Source: a virus. Taken from it: a DNA stretch of 35,861 bases. The position numbers and the translations under genes were made by a program. This document shows, piece by piece, positions 24,329 to 32,617 of the stretch (positions are counted from its first letter, which is position 1; every line of letters starts with the position of its first letter). The stretch spans positions 1-35,861 of IMG/VR virus record IMGVR_UViG_3300043409_001550; one strand, 5' to 3'. The notes beneath the pieces were generated by a model. It was given only the letters and a program-made list of their open reading frames with translations, searched no databases and was not told the DNA's origin.

Positions 24329-24907
24329 CTATTTCACCAAATAATTTGTTACGTGTCGTTGAATGATTTTTTGAATTTCTTGTTCGTCCTTGCCGTCTGA
24401 GCTGAAACCCAAAAAAGGTCTAGACGGAATGCGAACGTGCTTAGCAAACACAACGCCACCGCCAGCCATAGGTATAGCAAGAGCTTTTGCCTTTGTTGGT
24501 CTAATGTCTGCTCCATACTGATGAGTGGCTGCGTAGTTTAAATTTGTCCCGACCTGAACCTCATCACCAATCGTAGAACGAATACCGTGAGGCGCAACAG
24601 GAGCAGAAACTGAGTTTCTTAAAGTTCCTGTGTCTTGTAGAACTTTATGAAATGCGTATTTAACTTCACCGTTTTCATTTTTAACTGGGTTTTTGCTTCG
24701 CTTTTCATTTCGGCGCTCTTCGGCCATCTGAGAAAGTTTAGCCCACTGGTTACCATCGGGCGAGACCTCGCGCTGAAACACCATGTCTTTTTGGCGGATA
24801 ATCTGCGCCATTATAGATCGCTTCATCTTCTCATAATTCTGCGACTCAAGAGGGTTCTTAAGGTCTGCAAGAATATCTTTCAATGAAGAAATCTCAAGTT
24901 TTGCCAT
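24329..24907 (-). CDS. Virion morphogenesis protein (Mu gpG / P2 gpS type)
   Basis: About 192 residues. The family helps finish the tail or join it to the head. The typical pattern is visible: SPDGNQWAKLSQMAEER, LQDTGTLRNSVSA, VQVGTNLNYAATHQYG and, near the end, RIPSRPFLGFSSD. The ATG at 24907 with AGG upstream and 8 bases after the upstream stop is preferred; the frame runs open to 24955, but that start would overlap the previous gene by 40 bases and has no site. Confidence 0.85.
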   Translation of the reverse strand: MAKLEISSLKDILADLKNPLESQNYEKMKRSIMAQIIRQKDMVFQREVSPDGNQWAKLSQMAEERRNEKRSKNPVKNENGEVKYAFHKVLQDTGTLRNSVSAPVAPHGIRSTIGDEVQVGTNLNYAATHQYGADIRPTKAKALAIPMAGGGVVFAKHVRIPSRPFLGFSSDGKDEQEIQKIIQRHVTNYLVK

Positions 24908-24915
24908 TAACCAGC

Positions 24916-25383
24916 CTAGATGTAAGGGTCGTCTATTAATTCCGTTTGATGACATGCTTTAGAAAGAGCTAAATGCTGAACCGGGGTCTGTGCATCTTGC
25001 GCTTGATTTAAAAGCATAAAACCGAAGTCGATCATCGGGTCTAGTAACGTTTTAACATTGTCGTTATACTCAATCTTGTGCGTGTCGATGTAACGCTCTG
25101 TTGATTCAATTACTAAATTGCGGTTCTTATCAACCCCGATAAGTTGGCGAACCTTTGCTTTTACAGCATTTAAAACTTTATTCTGAGCAAAGGCAGGCGC
25201 GCTTGTGTAAGCTACACCTGTTTTATCAATTAAAGGGACAATGTACTTTTTAGACATGTCCGCCTCGAAATCACCAATGGCTCGCTTTAACAAGTCATCC
25301 TTTTTGTCCTGATCGTAAGCAATGTTTAAGTCACTTAGTAACCAGTTAAATTCGGTGTCGGTGATATAAATCGAGGTGTACAT
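24916..25383 (-). CDS. Head-tail connector (Mu gp36/DUF1320-like)
   Basis: 155 residues, mostly helical. It begins MYTSIYITDTEFNWLLSDLN and contains LLKRAIGDFEADMSKKYIVP, which parallels the 'AI..A...I..YL...Y..PL' pattern of Mu gp36-type adaptor proteins that sit under the portal. It is in the same place as in Mu, before the gpG-like gene. The C-terminal half (DNVKTLLDPMIDFGFMLLNQ) is longer than usual. AGG lies nine bases before the ATG. Confidence 0.7.
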   Translation of the reverse strand: MYTSIYITDTEFNWLLSDLNIAYDQDKKDDLLKRAIGDFEADMSKKYIVPLIDKTGVAYTSAPAFAQNKVLNAVKAKVRQLIGVDKNRNLVIESTERYIDTHKIEYNDNVKTLLDPMIDFGFMLLNQAQDAQTPVQHLALSKACHQTELIDDPYI

Positions 25384-25391
25384 ATAAAAAC

Positions 25392-25745
25392 CTATTTCTC
25401 AAATAAACGTGATTCGATGTCTTTGCCGTGTGCTGCAATTAAAGCATCAAGCTCGTGTCTTTTTAGTTCAACTGGTTTGCCAATTTCTAAGTGCGTGCCA
25501 GATAAAAGAGTCATGTTTTTAAGAGCTTTTTTATATTTAATAATGTCCTTAGAAGACTTTGCTTGTTCTTCTTGAGCTTTAATAGCTGGTTGAACAACAG
25601 CAGGCTCTTCGGCTTTTTCTTCTGTTGCTGCTTCAACTTCGGCTTCAACAGGTGCATCTATAGTCGGCACGATAACATCATCGTGTTTTAACTCTTCTGG
25701 TTTAACCTCTGGTTTTTGTGGTTGTGCTTTTGTCTTTTTTGACAT
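25392..25745 (-). CDS. Acidic protein after the capsid gene
   Basis: 117 residues. The first 70 are a disordered, Pro/Glu/Ala/Val-rich segment (VEAEVEAATEEKAEEPAVVQ). The last 45 form a compact domain (LLSGTHLEIGKPVELKRHEL then DALIAAHGKDIESRLFEK). Mu and related phages have small proteins of this kind (gp35-like) between capsid and connector. The ATG at 25745 has GAGGA eight bases before it; an in-frame GTG five codons earlier overlaps that site. It follows a terminator, so its expression is likely lower than that of the capsid. Confidence 0.65.
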   Translation of the reverse strand: MSKKTKAQPQKPEVKPEELKHDDVIVPTIDAPVEAEVEAATEEKAEEPAVVQPAIKAQEEQAKSSKDIIKYKKALKNMTLLSGTHLEIGKPVELKRHELDALIAAHGKDIESRLFEK

Positions 25746-25778
25746 TGTAAAAGTCCTCACTTTCTTTTTTTGTGACTC

Positions 25779-25812
25779 AAAAAGAGGGACAAGCTTTCTA
25801 GACTTGCCCTCT
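25779..25812 (-). terminator. Terminator after the major capsid gene
   Basis: On the minus strand: AGAGGG and CAAG pair with CTTG and CCCTCT (10 bp with one bulged base), with a nine-base loop, and then five T. It lies 63-96 bases beyond the capsid stop. A partly effective terminator here would allow high capsid output while lowering the connector and tail genes. Confidence 0.75.
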
Positions 25813-25874
25813 CCGAGCCATCACGCCCTCAATTCCGTCGAATGCAAATGAAGGCTCTTAAATTTCGCTATTAA

Positions 25875-26951
25875 CTACGGTCCAGTGCTGTCTACGACAA
25901 ACACATCTTCGTTACGCATTAAGTTCGGCGCGCCGTTAAAACCCGCAACGATGTCTACGTAAACATTTTTCTTCTGACGTAAACCCTCTTCATCTACGAA
26001 AATGTAGATACCTTGAGCTGGTTTTTCGATAGAAGCTTCAGGTGCATTCATGTTCTCAGCGATTTGAAATTGACCAAAAGATTGGAAAATTTGAGCGCCG
26101 AAATCAGGAATCAATAACACCTTATTGTCTGGAACGAAGAAAGCCGCGTTGCCAAGAGTAACGTTGCCTTCAGCATCGTAAGACTCATCTTGGTAAGCAT
26201 CTTTGCAGATTTTGATTGGCGGTAAGCCAGGAACTGCAAGTTGTGCAACTTCGTTGATATCCGCAGAACGTAAGTTGTAGTTCTTTAAGAAATCACGAGT
26301 TTGTTGCGACAACATGATGTCAGACATCGTTTTCGGATTGATAACGATCTCTTTGATTTTGTACTTAATTAAGTATGGGTTGTAAGTTACAAGCGCAAAC
26401 AAGTCGTCAAACGGCTTAGAAGTTGCGTGGTTAGTCCAGTCAGTTGCAGACGTTAAAGAGTTCGCAACAGGAACGCCGAAGTCAAAGTCAACAGCTTGAT
26501 AAGCGTATTTGCCTGTGAAAAAAGAATCCCAAATTAATTGAGACATTCTGTTTTCAATACGACCTTTTAGCTTTTGAGCAGCCATTTCCATTTCAGAAAG
26601 TTGACCGTTATTTAAGCCAGTAACACCACGCTCAGATAAAGTTCCAAGCTTCGCGTATTTTAAAAGGTCACGCTCATTGAAACGGATAAACTCTTGGTAA
26701 GAGCCCGGTTCAAAGAACTTAGTTTTACGGCTGCGACCGTTGATCGCTTTACCTTGACCGTCTAGTGTACGCTCACCAGTTTTACCGCCGTAAGACGATA
26801 CTGTTTGGTGAATCAAGATTGAAGCCGGAACGTCTACGATTGGCATCAATTCTTTTGCTTTGTTTTCGTTTGTAGCTTTCACTTGGTCAACAACCGCAGT
26901 GATCACTTGTCTTTCGCGTTGGCCGATCAAGCCAGCTAATGCATGTTTCAT
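25875..26951 (-). CDS. Major capsid protein (lambda E-like)
   Basis: 358 residues with the layout of lambda gpE-type capsid proteins (HK97 fold): N-terminal helix, VDVPASILIHQTVSSYGGKT, RKTKFFEPGSYQEFIRFNER near 75-95, AAQKLKGRIENRMSQLIWDS, the IVINPKTMSDIMLSQQTRDF segment and a C-terminal KNVYVDIVAGFNGAPNLMRN. The length matches. A strong site (ATAGGAGC) and a terminator after the gene fit very high expression. It follows the decoration protein gene, as in lambda D then E. Confidence 0.9.
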   Translation of the reverse strand: MKHALAGLIGQRERQVITAVVDQVKATNENKAKELMPIVDVPASILIHQTVSSYGGKTGERTLDGQGKAINGRSRKTKFFEPGSYQEFIRFNERDLLKYAKLGTLSERGVTGLNNGQLSEMEMAAQKLKGRIENRMSQLIWDSFFTGKYAYQAVDFDFGVPVANSLTSATDWTNHATSKPFDDLFALVTYNPYLIKYKIKEIVINPKTMSDIMLSQQTRDFLKNYNLRSADINEVAQLAVPGLPPIKICKDAYQDESYDAEGNVTLGNAAFFVPDNKVLLIPDFGAQIFQSFGQFQIAENMNAPEASIEKPAQGIYIFVDEEGLRQKKNVYVDIVAGFNGAPNLMRNEDVFVVDSTGP

Positions 26952-27000
26952 TTAAAAAGCTCCTATAAAATTGTTTTCGATAGTTAAATTAAAATCGTTA

Positions 27001-27393
27001 TTACCATTGTTTAAGAACAACAACGTCGTCTTCAACATCTTTAGAGATAACACCGATTTGAGTAGACGTACCGATTAACGCCGACTTAATCATGTAACCG
27101 CCGTAGAAAGCAGAAACGTTTGTTTTGTCTTCGCCATCAAGAGTGATTGACTGAGCTAAAACAACAGTCGTGCCGATTGCTGCAACGTCAGGTGTTCCAG
27201 AAGTTACGATTGGCAAATATTTGCCAGCGTCACCGCCAGATGCGATTTTTTGCAATAGTTGACCAGCAGACAAACGTGCTCCGTTTACTCCTGCTGATGC
27301 CGCGATAACCACTGGCTTAGTTACTGCCAATTGTGGATATTTAGCGATCACTTGTTTTTGTGCTACTGTTCCGTGAGATAGTGCTCCAGACAT
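27001..27393 (-). CDS. Head decoration protein (lambda D-like)
   Basis: 130 residues. It resembles lambda gpD and Shp-type trimers that lock the expanded capsid: a flexible N-terminus (MSGALSHGTVAQKQVIAK), then VVIAASAGVNGARLSAGQLL, GKYLPIV, and VVLAQSITLDGED followed by VSAFYGGYMIKSALI. It stands between the protease/scaffold and the capsid genes. AAAGGG lies eight bases before its ATG. Confidence 0.83.
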   Translation of the reverse strand: MSGALSHGTVAQKQVIAKYPQLAVTKPVVIAASAGVNGARLSAGQLLQKIASGGDAGKYLPIVTSGTPDVAAIGTTVVLAQSITLDGEDKTNVSAFYGGYMIKSALIGTSTQIGVISKDVEDDVVVLKQW

Positions 27394-27431
27394 TTTAAAA
27401 CCCTTTCTTTAAAAGTTTTTGTTTATTAAAT

Positions 27432-28154
27432 TTATTCAGCTGAATCTTTTTCAGCTTCTTTTTCTTTTTCTTCGTCTTCAGCTTCTGCTGCTAGCTCTTT
27501 TTTCTCTTCTTCGTCTTCAGATTGAGCTAACTTATCAACTTCGCCCTTATAACCAGTCATGTCAGACATAACTTTAGAAAGCTTCTCGATAAGGTCTTTC
27601 ATTTCAGACATGCACTTGTCGGCAAGCTCTTTATCAACACCAGCTTCAAGTTCATTCTTAGGTTCAACACCAGACTGAAGTTCGTTTTGAGGTAATACAC
27701 CAGTTTGAAGGGCAACACCTTTTTTCTGAGCTTCCATACGTTTTAAGATTTCATCGTTAGAAAGCTTCACGTCTTTAGCTTCAACAGACGTACCTTTTTG
27801 GCCGTAAGTGATAATGTCTTTAGACGGAGTGCGAGACTCGTAAGATTTTAAAACGATTGCAAAAGATTTCTCATCCATCGCTGCTAGAGCCGTGAAATCT
27901 AAAGCATCAATCTCGGCCTTAACGATTTTGCCTTGCATAGCTAAGTCGTTAAACTGACCTTTGATCGTTGCAGCTTTAAAGCCTAGTTGAGTTTTTGCCA
28001 ACGCAGCTGAAAGACTTGTCATCTCTGTTTCTGCTGTCGTCATTTTTTGAGCTAACGCTACGAAAGTTTTTTTTCTTTCATCACGTGCAGCCTTCACTCT
28101 TTGCGCTAAAGCCTTTTTGCTTTCTTTAGCTAAAGCAAGAACCTTTTTGTTCAT
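27432..28154 (-). CDS. Internal start: scaffold protein nested in the protease gene
   Basis: Within the protease-scaffold gene, ATG 28154-28152 (Met164) is preceded by AAAGGAG with seven bases between. This is one of the best ribosome-binding sites in the window and lies exactly at the junction of the protease and scaffold parts. It would make a 240-residue scaffold in excess over the protease, as for Mu gpZ inside gpI and lambda Nu3 inside gpC. The product begins MNKKVLALAKESKKALAQ. Confidence 0.7.
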   Translation of the reverse strand: MNKKVLALAKESKKALAQRVKAARDERKKTFVALAQKMTTAETEMTSLSAALAKTQLGFKAATIKGQFNDLAMQGKIVKAEIDALDFTALAAMDEKSFAIVLKSYESRTPSKDIITYGQKGTSVEAKDVKLSNDEILKRMEAQKKGVALQTGVLPQNELQSGVEPKNELEAGVDKELADKCMSEMKDLIEKLSKVMSDMTGYKGEVDKLAQSEDEEEKKELAAEAEDEEKEKEAEKDSAE

Positions 28155-28643
28155 CTTGTTTTCTCCTTTAGATAGAACCATTGAGCGTCGGGCCGCTTCT
28201 ACAGCCACAAAGCTTACTTCGAAAATTTCATATTTTTCGTCATCAAACGAAATCGAGACATGAGCATAAGCTCCCGTATCAACCTTTTTCTTTGCCTCTT
28301 CGTCATCGATGCGAAGAGTTCCATACATACCGAAAGTTTGTTGATTCGTTTCGGGATCAATCCACGGTGCAATTTCAAGGTCAGCAAGAAGTCGACCCAT
28401 CACGAAATCAACTTTGCGCTCATGATCTTTTAATATAGGTGCGTAATCGTTTTCGTTTTGCGGTGACGAGCGAATGCGGTTGTAATTAGTCGCAAGAGAT
28501 TCTAACAACTCTCGGCTAACATCGACAGGACCATAAAGGCCATCAAAAGAACCAACACGACACAAAAGTGTCTTCTTGTACATTGACCCGTCTTTTTCGG
28601 CTAGGTTTACACGACCTAGGCCGATTCCTTTTTTCATGTGCAT
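27432..28643 (-). CDS. Prohead protease fused to scaffold (Mu gpI type)
   Basis: 403 residues. Residues 20-160 are a protease domain of the phage Mu I kind: YAPILKDHERKVDFVMGRLL holds the likely catalytic His74, and AYAHVSISFD the Ser130. Residues 164-300 are long charged helices typical of scaffold. The C-terminal 60 are very acidic (EDEEEKKELAAEAEDEEKEK). The protease would cut the scaffold and itself before DNA packaging. GAGGT is before the first ATG at 28643; a second ATG two codons on is less well placed. A strong internal start codes the scaffold alone. Confidence 0.85.
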   Translation of the reverse strand: MHMKKGIGLGRVNLAEKDGSMYKKTLLCRVGSFDGLYGPVDVSRELLESLATNYNRIRSSPQNENDYAPILKDHERKVDFVMGRLLADLEIAPWIDPETNQQTFGMYGTLRIDDEEAKKKVDTGAYAHVSISFDDEKYEIFEVSFVAVEAARRSMVLSKGENKMNKKVLALAKESKKALAQRVKAARDERKKTFVALAQKMTTAETEMTSLSAALAKTQLGFKAATIKGQFNDLAMQGKIVKAEIDALDFTALAAMDEKSFAIVLKSYESRTPSKDIITYGQKGTSVEAKDVKLSNDEILKRMEAQKKGVALQTGVLPQNELQSGVEPKNELEAGVDKELADKCMSEMKDLIEKLSKVMSDMTGYKGEVDKLAQSEDEEEKKELAAEAEDEEKEKEAEKDSAE

Positions 28644-28666
28644 AGATACCTCGGTCTGTATATCGA

Positions 28667-29644
28667 CTAAGCCCAGCCGACCGGAAGCGGCGTCTTTGGT
28701 GGTGAGCGTTTGCCTCTGTATTTAATTGCTTTACCCTCGGCGTCTTCAACCTCACACGTTCCGAACTCAGTTCCAAGGTTGCGCTCTATTTCTGCCTGAT
28801 CGTACAGATAAGAAATTAAAGGCGAGACAACAGTTCGACAGTTAGGGTGAAAAGGTGGTTTAAATTTTTTCTTATGTGATTCGCTTATTGGGATAATATA
28901 CTGGTGACGGTCATCACAGATTTTAGAAATACGGTTGTCAGTGATCGCAAAAATTTGAACGAAATCAACGTCAGTATTATCTTTAAAGTAGTCAATTCGA
29001 GCTTCGTTAAAGTATGCCGTCGTCTCTGTTCTAAAAACTCTTTCAGCGTTAAAGCCAACTCTATTAAAGACTTCGCGAAAGAAATCTTGAAAATCATCTA
29101 CCTTTGCAATAGCGCTTTTTCTGTCTCCGGTCCCGTAAAGAAACTCATCGGCAGCTTTTTTATAAGCGTCTTTGACTGCTTTTAAATATTGATCAAGTTG
29201 TGATTTCGCTATCTCTTTAAGAGCTTTTTCAGCGCGTTTACTGTCTTTAATTTTTTGACCTATCTTTTTAACAACTTCCCAGCGTTTTTTCTTTTGTTCT
29301 AAAGAAACGATAGAGCGCTCGATAGGAAAATCCACGCTGTAAGTAGCCCAATGACCCATAGAATTGTCTGGTCTGACCTCTTGCATACCGTCAGAGACCC
29401 CGACATAAATAACATCATCGCGGTGTTCTTTGATAACTTTCTCGATTTGCTCGAGCAGTCCTTTTGTGTCTGGTCTAAAGTCATTTTGCCACCCCTCTAA
29501 AGCTTCAAGAAAATCTTGTTCACTAGCTTTAAAATGCTGCTTAAAAATTTCAACAAGCTTACGACGATGCTTCGACGTAAGACGATCAAGTGTCTTTTTT
29601 TTCTGAGTGTTATATTTGGCGAGTAACGCAGCACTAAGCTTCAT
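28667..29644 (-). CDS. Minor head protein, Mu gpF/SPP1 gp7-like
   Basis: About 325 residues. It belongs to the phage head morphogenesis family that binds portal and travels in the head. The C-terminal signature is clear: RVGFNAERVFRTETTAYFNE, FAITDNRISKICDDRHQYI and KKKFKPPFHPNCRTVVSPLI. The N-terminal half is highly charged and helical. ATG 29644 is preferred because GAGGG lies at fair spacing; a GTG three codons earlier overlaps that site. The start is inside the end of the portal gene. Confidence 0.85.
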   Translation of the reverse strand: MKLSAALLAKYNTQKKKTLDRLTSKHRRKLVEIFKQHFKASEQDFLEALEGWQNDFRPDTKGLLEQIEKVIKEHRDDVIYVGVSDGMQEVRPDNSMGHWATYSVDFPIERSIVSLEQKKKRWEVVKKIGQKIKDSKRAEKALKEIAKSQLDQYLKAVKDAYKKAADEFLYGTGDRKSAIAKVDDFQDFFREVFNRVGFNAERVFRTETTAYFNEARIDYFKDNTDVDFVQIFAITDNRISKICDDRHQYIIPISESHKKKFKPPFHPNCRTVVSPLISYLYDQAEIERNLGTEFGTCEVEDAEGKAIKYRGKRSPPKTPLPVGWA

Positions 29645-31133
29645 CACCCTCACCTTTTAACTTGTCGTTCACGCGCTCACTAAAATCGTCAGAGTAACCC
29701 TCGTCACCCGGCTTTAAAGGGCTTTCTTCTGAGTAAAAAGACTGATCTTTTTTGTCTGGTAAATGTAAACTAGCACGCACAAACTCGACGTCTTCTTGAG
29801 CTGTGTTGTCTAGCCAGCCGCCATCTCCAAGCGTTCTAAACATGTTGGCCATGCGTTCACGCTCTTCGATATTTTGTGGTCTAGCCATGAAATGACCATA
29901 ATCGTCTTGCTCACCAAAGTTATCCACGATGGCAGGACGAATAAGCTGATTCACTAAAGACATGGTGAATTTCTTAGCATCACTCTCGGCAATACGATCA
30001 ACGACCTGAAAGTGCTTATCACCTAACGAACGAGAACCCGCGGAACCATCTGTTAAAACTAAAGACGGCAACACAAAGCTTCTAAAAATTAAGACGTTTA
30101 ATAATTGAATCACGTCGATAAAAGAGTTCATATTCGCCATGTCACCAATTACCTGAAGCTTGTAACCAGCTGATTCAGGTCCAGTAATCACGGCGTCATC
30201 GTTCTCACGAGACTTTAAGATAAGATTTAGAGCTTCAACAGGGTTAAGGTCTTCAGTCTTACCGTTCGGGTGAGTAACGCGTACTTTATTCGCGTTGTGT
30301 GGAGCTGTAGCCCATAATGTAGGCGTAGCTTGTCTTTTACCTGCAATCCCCATTTGCTTCATAAAAAAGACTTTAAGTTGCCATGCTAAGTGAGCTGTAC
30401 GCACCGAAGTCTTGCCGTATGGCGAGCCAAAAGAAAACATGCTGTGATTAACATGATGAACACATTTAGAGCGTGGAATGCGAACAGCGCCAAAGTTATT
30501 AATAAACGGGATACGATACGGCAAAATGCGATCTGTCGGCGTCTCGAATGGGTTTTTTAGATAAAAGCCATTATTTAAAAACGGGAAGTAATAGTTTGGA
30601 TTAGACTGTTGGTTGTATTGAGTCGTAAATTGAACAATTCCATCCTCAGTAATGCGCCCATCGTTGCCAGTCTCGAAGACGATTGTAGTCGGGTGATAAG
30701 TTGGAACACGAACAGGCACTTTTTCTTTTCGCTTATTTAAACCCCAGATAATTTCTGAAACAGAAAAACCGTAAGCGTAAGATGAAGACATGGCCTCAAG
30801 AGTTTCTGGCCAAGTTGGGTCTGATAATTTGCCTAAAAAGTCATTAACGAAGTCTTTGATCTTTTTATCGTTGTGATGATAGTCGCCAATTTTAGCAAGC
30901 ATCATTAAAGACTTAAACAGGATAGACGAAAAAATAGTTTCGTCCGTTTCAATCATTCTTGAGATAACACCGAGGCCAACATTTGACGGGTTAACGACAA
31001 AGGTGTCGATCGAAGTCATGAAGGTCGGAATGCTTGTACCAATCTGACCAATATGATCTTTGACGTAAGCCTCCTCGTTCGCAAGTTCTTGGCATCGTTG
31101 ATCTAGTAGTCTTGAAAATTGCTCTATGCTCAT
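29634..31133 (-). CDS. Portal protein (Mu gp29/DUF935-like)
   Basis: 499 residues; forms the dodecameric DNA channel. Portal-type stretches: MIETDETIFSSILFKSLMML near 62-80, EAMSSSYAYGFSVSEIIWGL near 112-131, VHHVNHSMFSFGSPYGKTSV and ILIFRSFV-like SFVLPSLVLTDGSAGSRSLG near 355-375, then an acidic C-terminus (SFYSEESPLKPGDEGYSDDF). It overlaps the large terminase gene by 4 bases (ATGA), and the F-like gene starts within its end. This order matches Mu. Confidence 0.85.
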   Translation of the reverse strand: MSIEQFSRLLDQRCQELANEEAYVKDHIGQIGTSIPTFMTSIDTFVVNPSNVGLGVISRMIETDETIFSSILFKSLMMLAKIGDYHHNDKKIKDFVNDFLGKLSDPTWPETLEAMSSSYAYGFSVSEIIWGLNKRKEKVPVRVPTYHPTTIVFETGNDGRITEDGIVQFTTQYNQQSNPNYYFPFLNNGFYLKNPFETPTDRILPYRIPFINNFGAVRIPRSKCVHHVNHSMFSFGSPYGKTSVRTAHLAWQLKVFFMKQMGIAGKRQATPTLWATAPHNANKVRVTHPNGKTEDLNPVEALNLILKSRENDDAVITGPESAGYKLQVIGDMANMNSFIDVIQLLNVLIFRSFVLPSLVLTDGSAGSRSLGDKHFQVVDRIAESDAKKFTMSLVNQLIRPAIVDNFGEQDDYGHFMARPQNIEERERMANMFRTLGDGGWLDNTAQEDVEFVRASLHLPDKKDQSFYSEESPLKPGDEGYSDDFSERVNDKLKGEGDEA

Positions 31134-32614
31134 TCGTAGTCCGTTTCACTTTTAATGATCGTCTGAATGCCTGCGACTGGGTTATTTTGCGCGATGTAAG
31201 TCGTCGCTTTTACCATGTCGATATGTTTGTCGGCCTTCGGTTTGATCAGTTTCATCTTTCCTTGGCTGCTGGCGTATCTTGTCCAGCCAACCTGTCTTTT
31301 GAACTCTTGATATTCGCTCGAACCATCGTCGCGAAACATTTTAACGGCATCAAAGTTCAATCTAGCTAGTAGATCGAAGCAATCGTCAGAAACGGTAGAA
31401 TTGCTTGCCACATATGCGTTAACGAGAAATTCGCCAAACGTATTGCGTAAGCCTTCACCTATTTGTCGGCCAATACCAACCGAGTCGACCGTAACCTTAG
31501 AAGGCTTCCACGCTTTAATAATCTTTTCGATGTTATCTTGCTGCTTTGGTAGATCGACTCCTGTCCACCAATAGAGATTGACCAAATGAATAACCGGAAA
31601 AAGATTGTTAGAAGCAATCTGATCAGTGATTTCGTAAATCCAAACTACAGTCGAGTCAGTTGCCGTTTCTTCTTCGCCGATTAAGAGTTGGTCAGGGTTC
31701 ATTTCTTCGTTACCACCAGCAACGTCGATTAAAATTTCGTAGCGTCTGCCTGGAATTGGAGCTAACTGTCTCTCGTGCTCTGAATTAAAGAGCGATAGTG
31801 CTTGAGTAGCGTTAATGAATGTCCCTTCATGTGAAACAGGAATAAGTCTGTACTGAGTTTTTAAAATCGGGTGTTCCCATCCTAAAGCGTCTATTCGTGA
31901 CTGAACGTGGGCGGCATATATTGGGCTGTCTTCCATCCAGATTTCACAAGGGTAATGAAGATTTAATTCTGGGCGCCCTAGCTCGATGTTCTTATCGAAG
32001 CATGTTTGAATCGTGTCTAATCCGTCAGCAGCAACACCCCAAAGAAGAGTGGCCGCATTTGTAGATGCCGTAAAAGGCATAAAGTCCTCAGAGAACTTAT
32101 TAAAATCAATCTTGTGCGCCTCATCCATGTCTAGGCATTCGGAAGCTGTAGCACCGACAACGTTTGATTGTGGGCCAGATGATAAGAACTCAACCGTTGC
32201 GTTACCGTATCGCCAAATGTAACCCTCTGACTTCTGTAGCTTCTCGTTTAAAAATAGGGGGTGATAACAAACGTTTTTCGAGTCGAGCCTTAAAAGCTCC
32301 TGAAGACGTTTCTTCGAGTTAACGATCTGTGGCGCGTACGTTGGCGCAGTTCTAATCCAAGAAGCAATGTGATTTGAGAACTGCCTGCGAAAGAGATGCC
32401 GCTTTTGTAGATTGGCGGCGGTCTCATTCTTACCCGTTTGACGTGCTGACCTTATCGTCATAATGCCGCCTTGGTGAGCAGCAACAAACTTTTCAACACG
32501 TCTTATAATCTCGGCCTGTGGACCTCGAAGCGGGCGGCGCGAAACATATCGCGCTTCAAACTCTGGGTCCTTGTAGGCCTTTTTAAAAACATCGACGGTT
32601 AAATTGTCAGACAT
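31130..32614 (-). CDS. terL: Terminase large subunit
   Basis: 494 residues; ATP-driven DNA packaging motor and nuclease. The Walker A is at 55-64 (RSARQTGKNE, Lys62), and Walker B at 161-167 (LDMDEAH) includes the catalytic Glu. The nuclease domain has Asp297 (ILIDVAG), Asp377 (VTVDSVGIG) and Asp466 (KHIDMVKA), the usual RNase H-like acidic triad. The N-terminus is the short, Mu-like type. It starts only 4 bases after the endolysin stop with no clear ribosome-binding site, so re-initiation is likely. No small subunit gene was recognised upstream. Confidence 0.93.
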   Translation of the reverse strand: MSDNLTVDVFKKAYKDPEFEARYVSRRPLRGPQAEIIRRVEKFVAAHQGGIMTIRSARQTGKNETAANLQKRHLFRRQFSNHIASWIRTAPTYAPQIVNSKKRLQELLRLDSKNVCYHPLFLNEKLQKSEGYIWRYGNATVEFLSSGPQSNVVGATASECLDMDEAHKIDFNKFSEDFMPFTASTNAATLLWGVAADGLDTIQTCFDKNIELGRPELNLHYPCEIWMEDSPIYAAHVQSRIDALGWEHPILKTQYRLIPVSHEGTFINATQALSLFNSEHERQLAPIPGRRYEILIDVAGGNEEMNPDQLLIGEEETATDSTVVWIYEITDQIASNNLFPVIHLVNLYWWTGVDLPKQQDNIEKIIKAWKPSKVTVDSVGIGRQIGEGLRNTFGEFLVNAYVASNSTVSDDCFDLLARLNFDAVKMFRDDGSSEYQEFKRQVGWTRYASSQGKMKLIKPKADKHIDMVKATTYIAQNNPVAGIQTIIKSETDYE

Positions 32615-32617
32615 GCA

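Noticed and set aside
28543-28776. Leftward frame overlapping the junction of the F-like and protease genes
   Set aside because: It lies within two firm genes in another frame, and its composition (Arg, His, Ser) is typical of a shadow frame.
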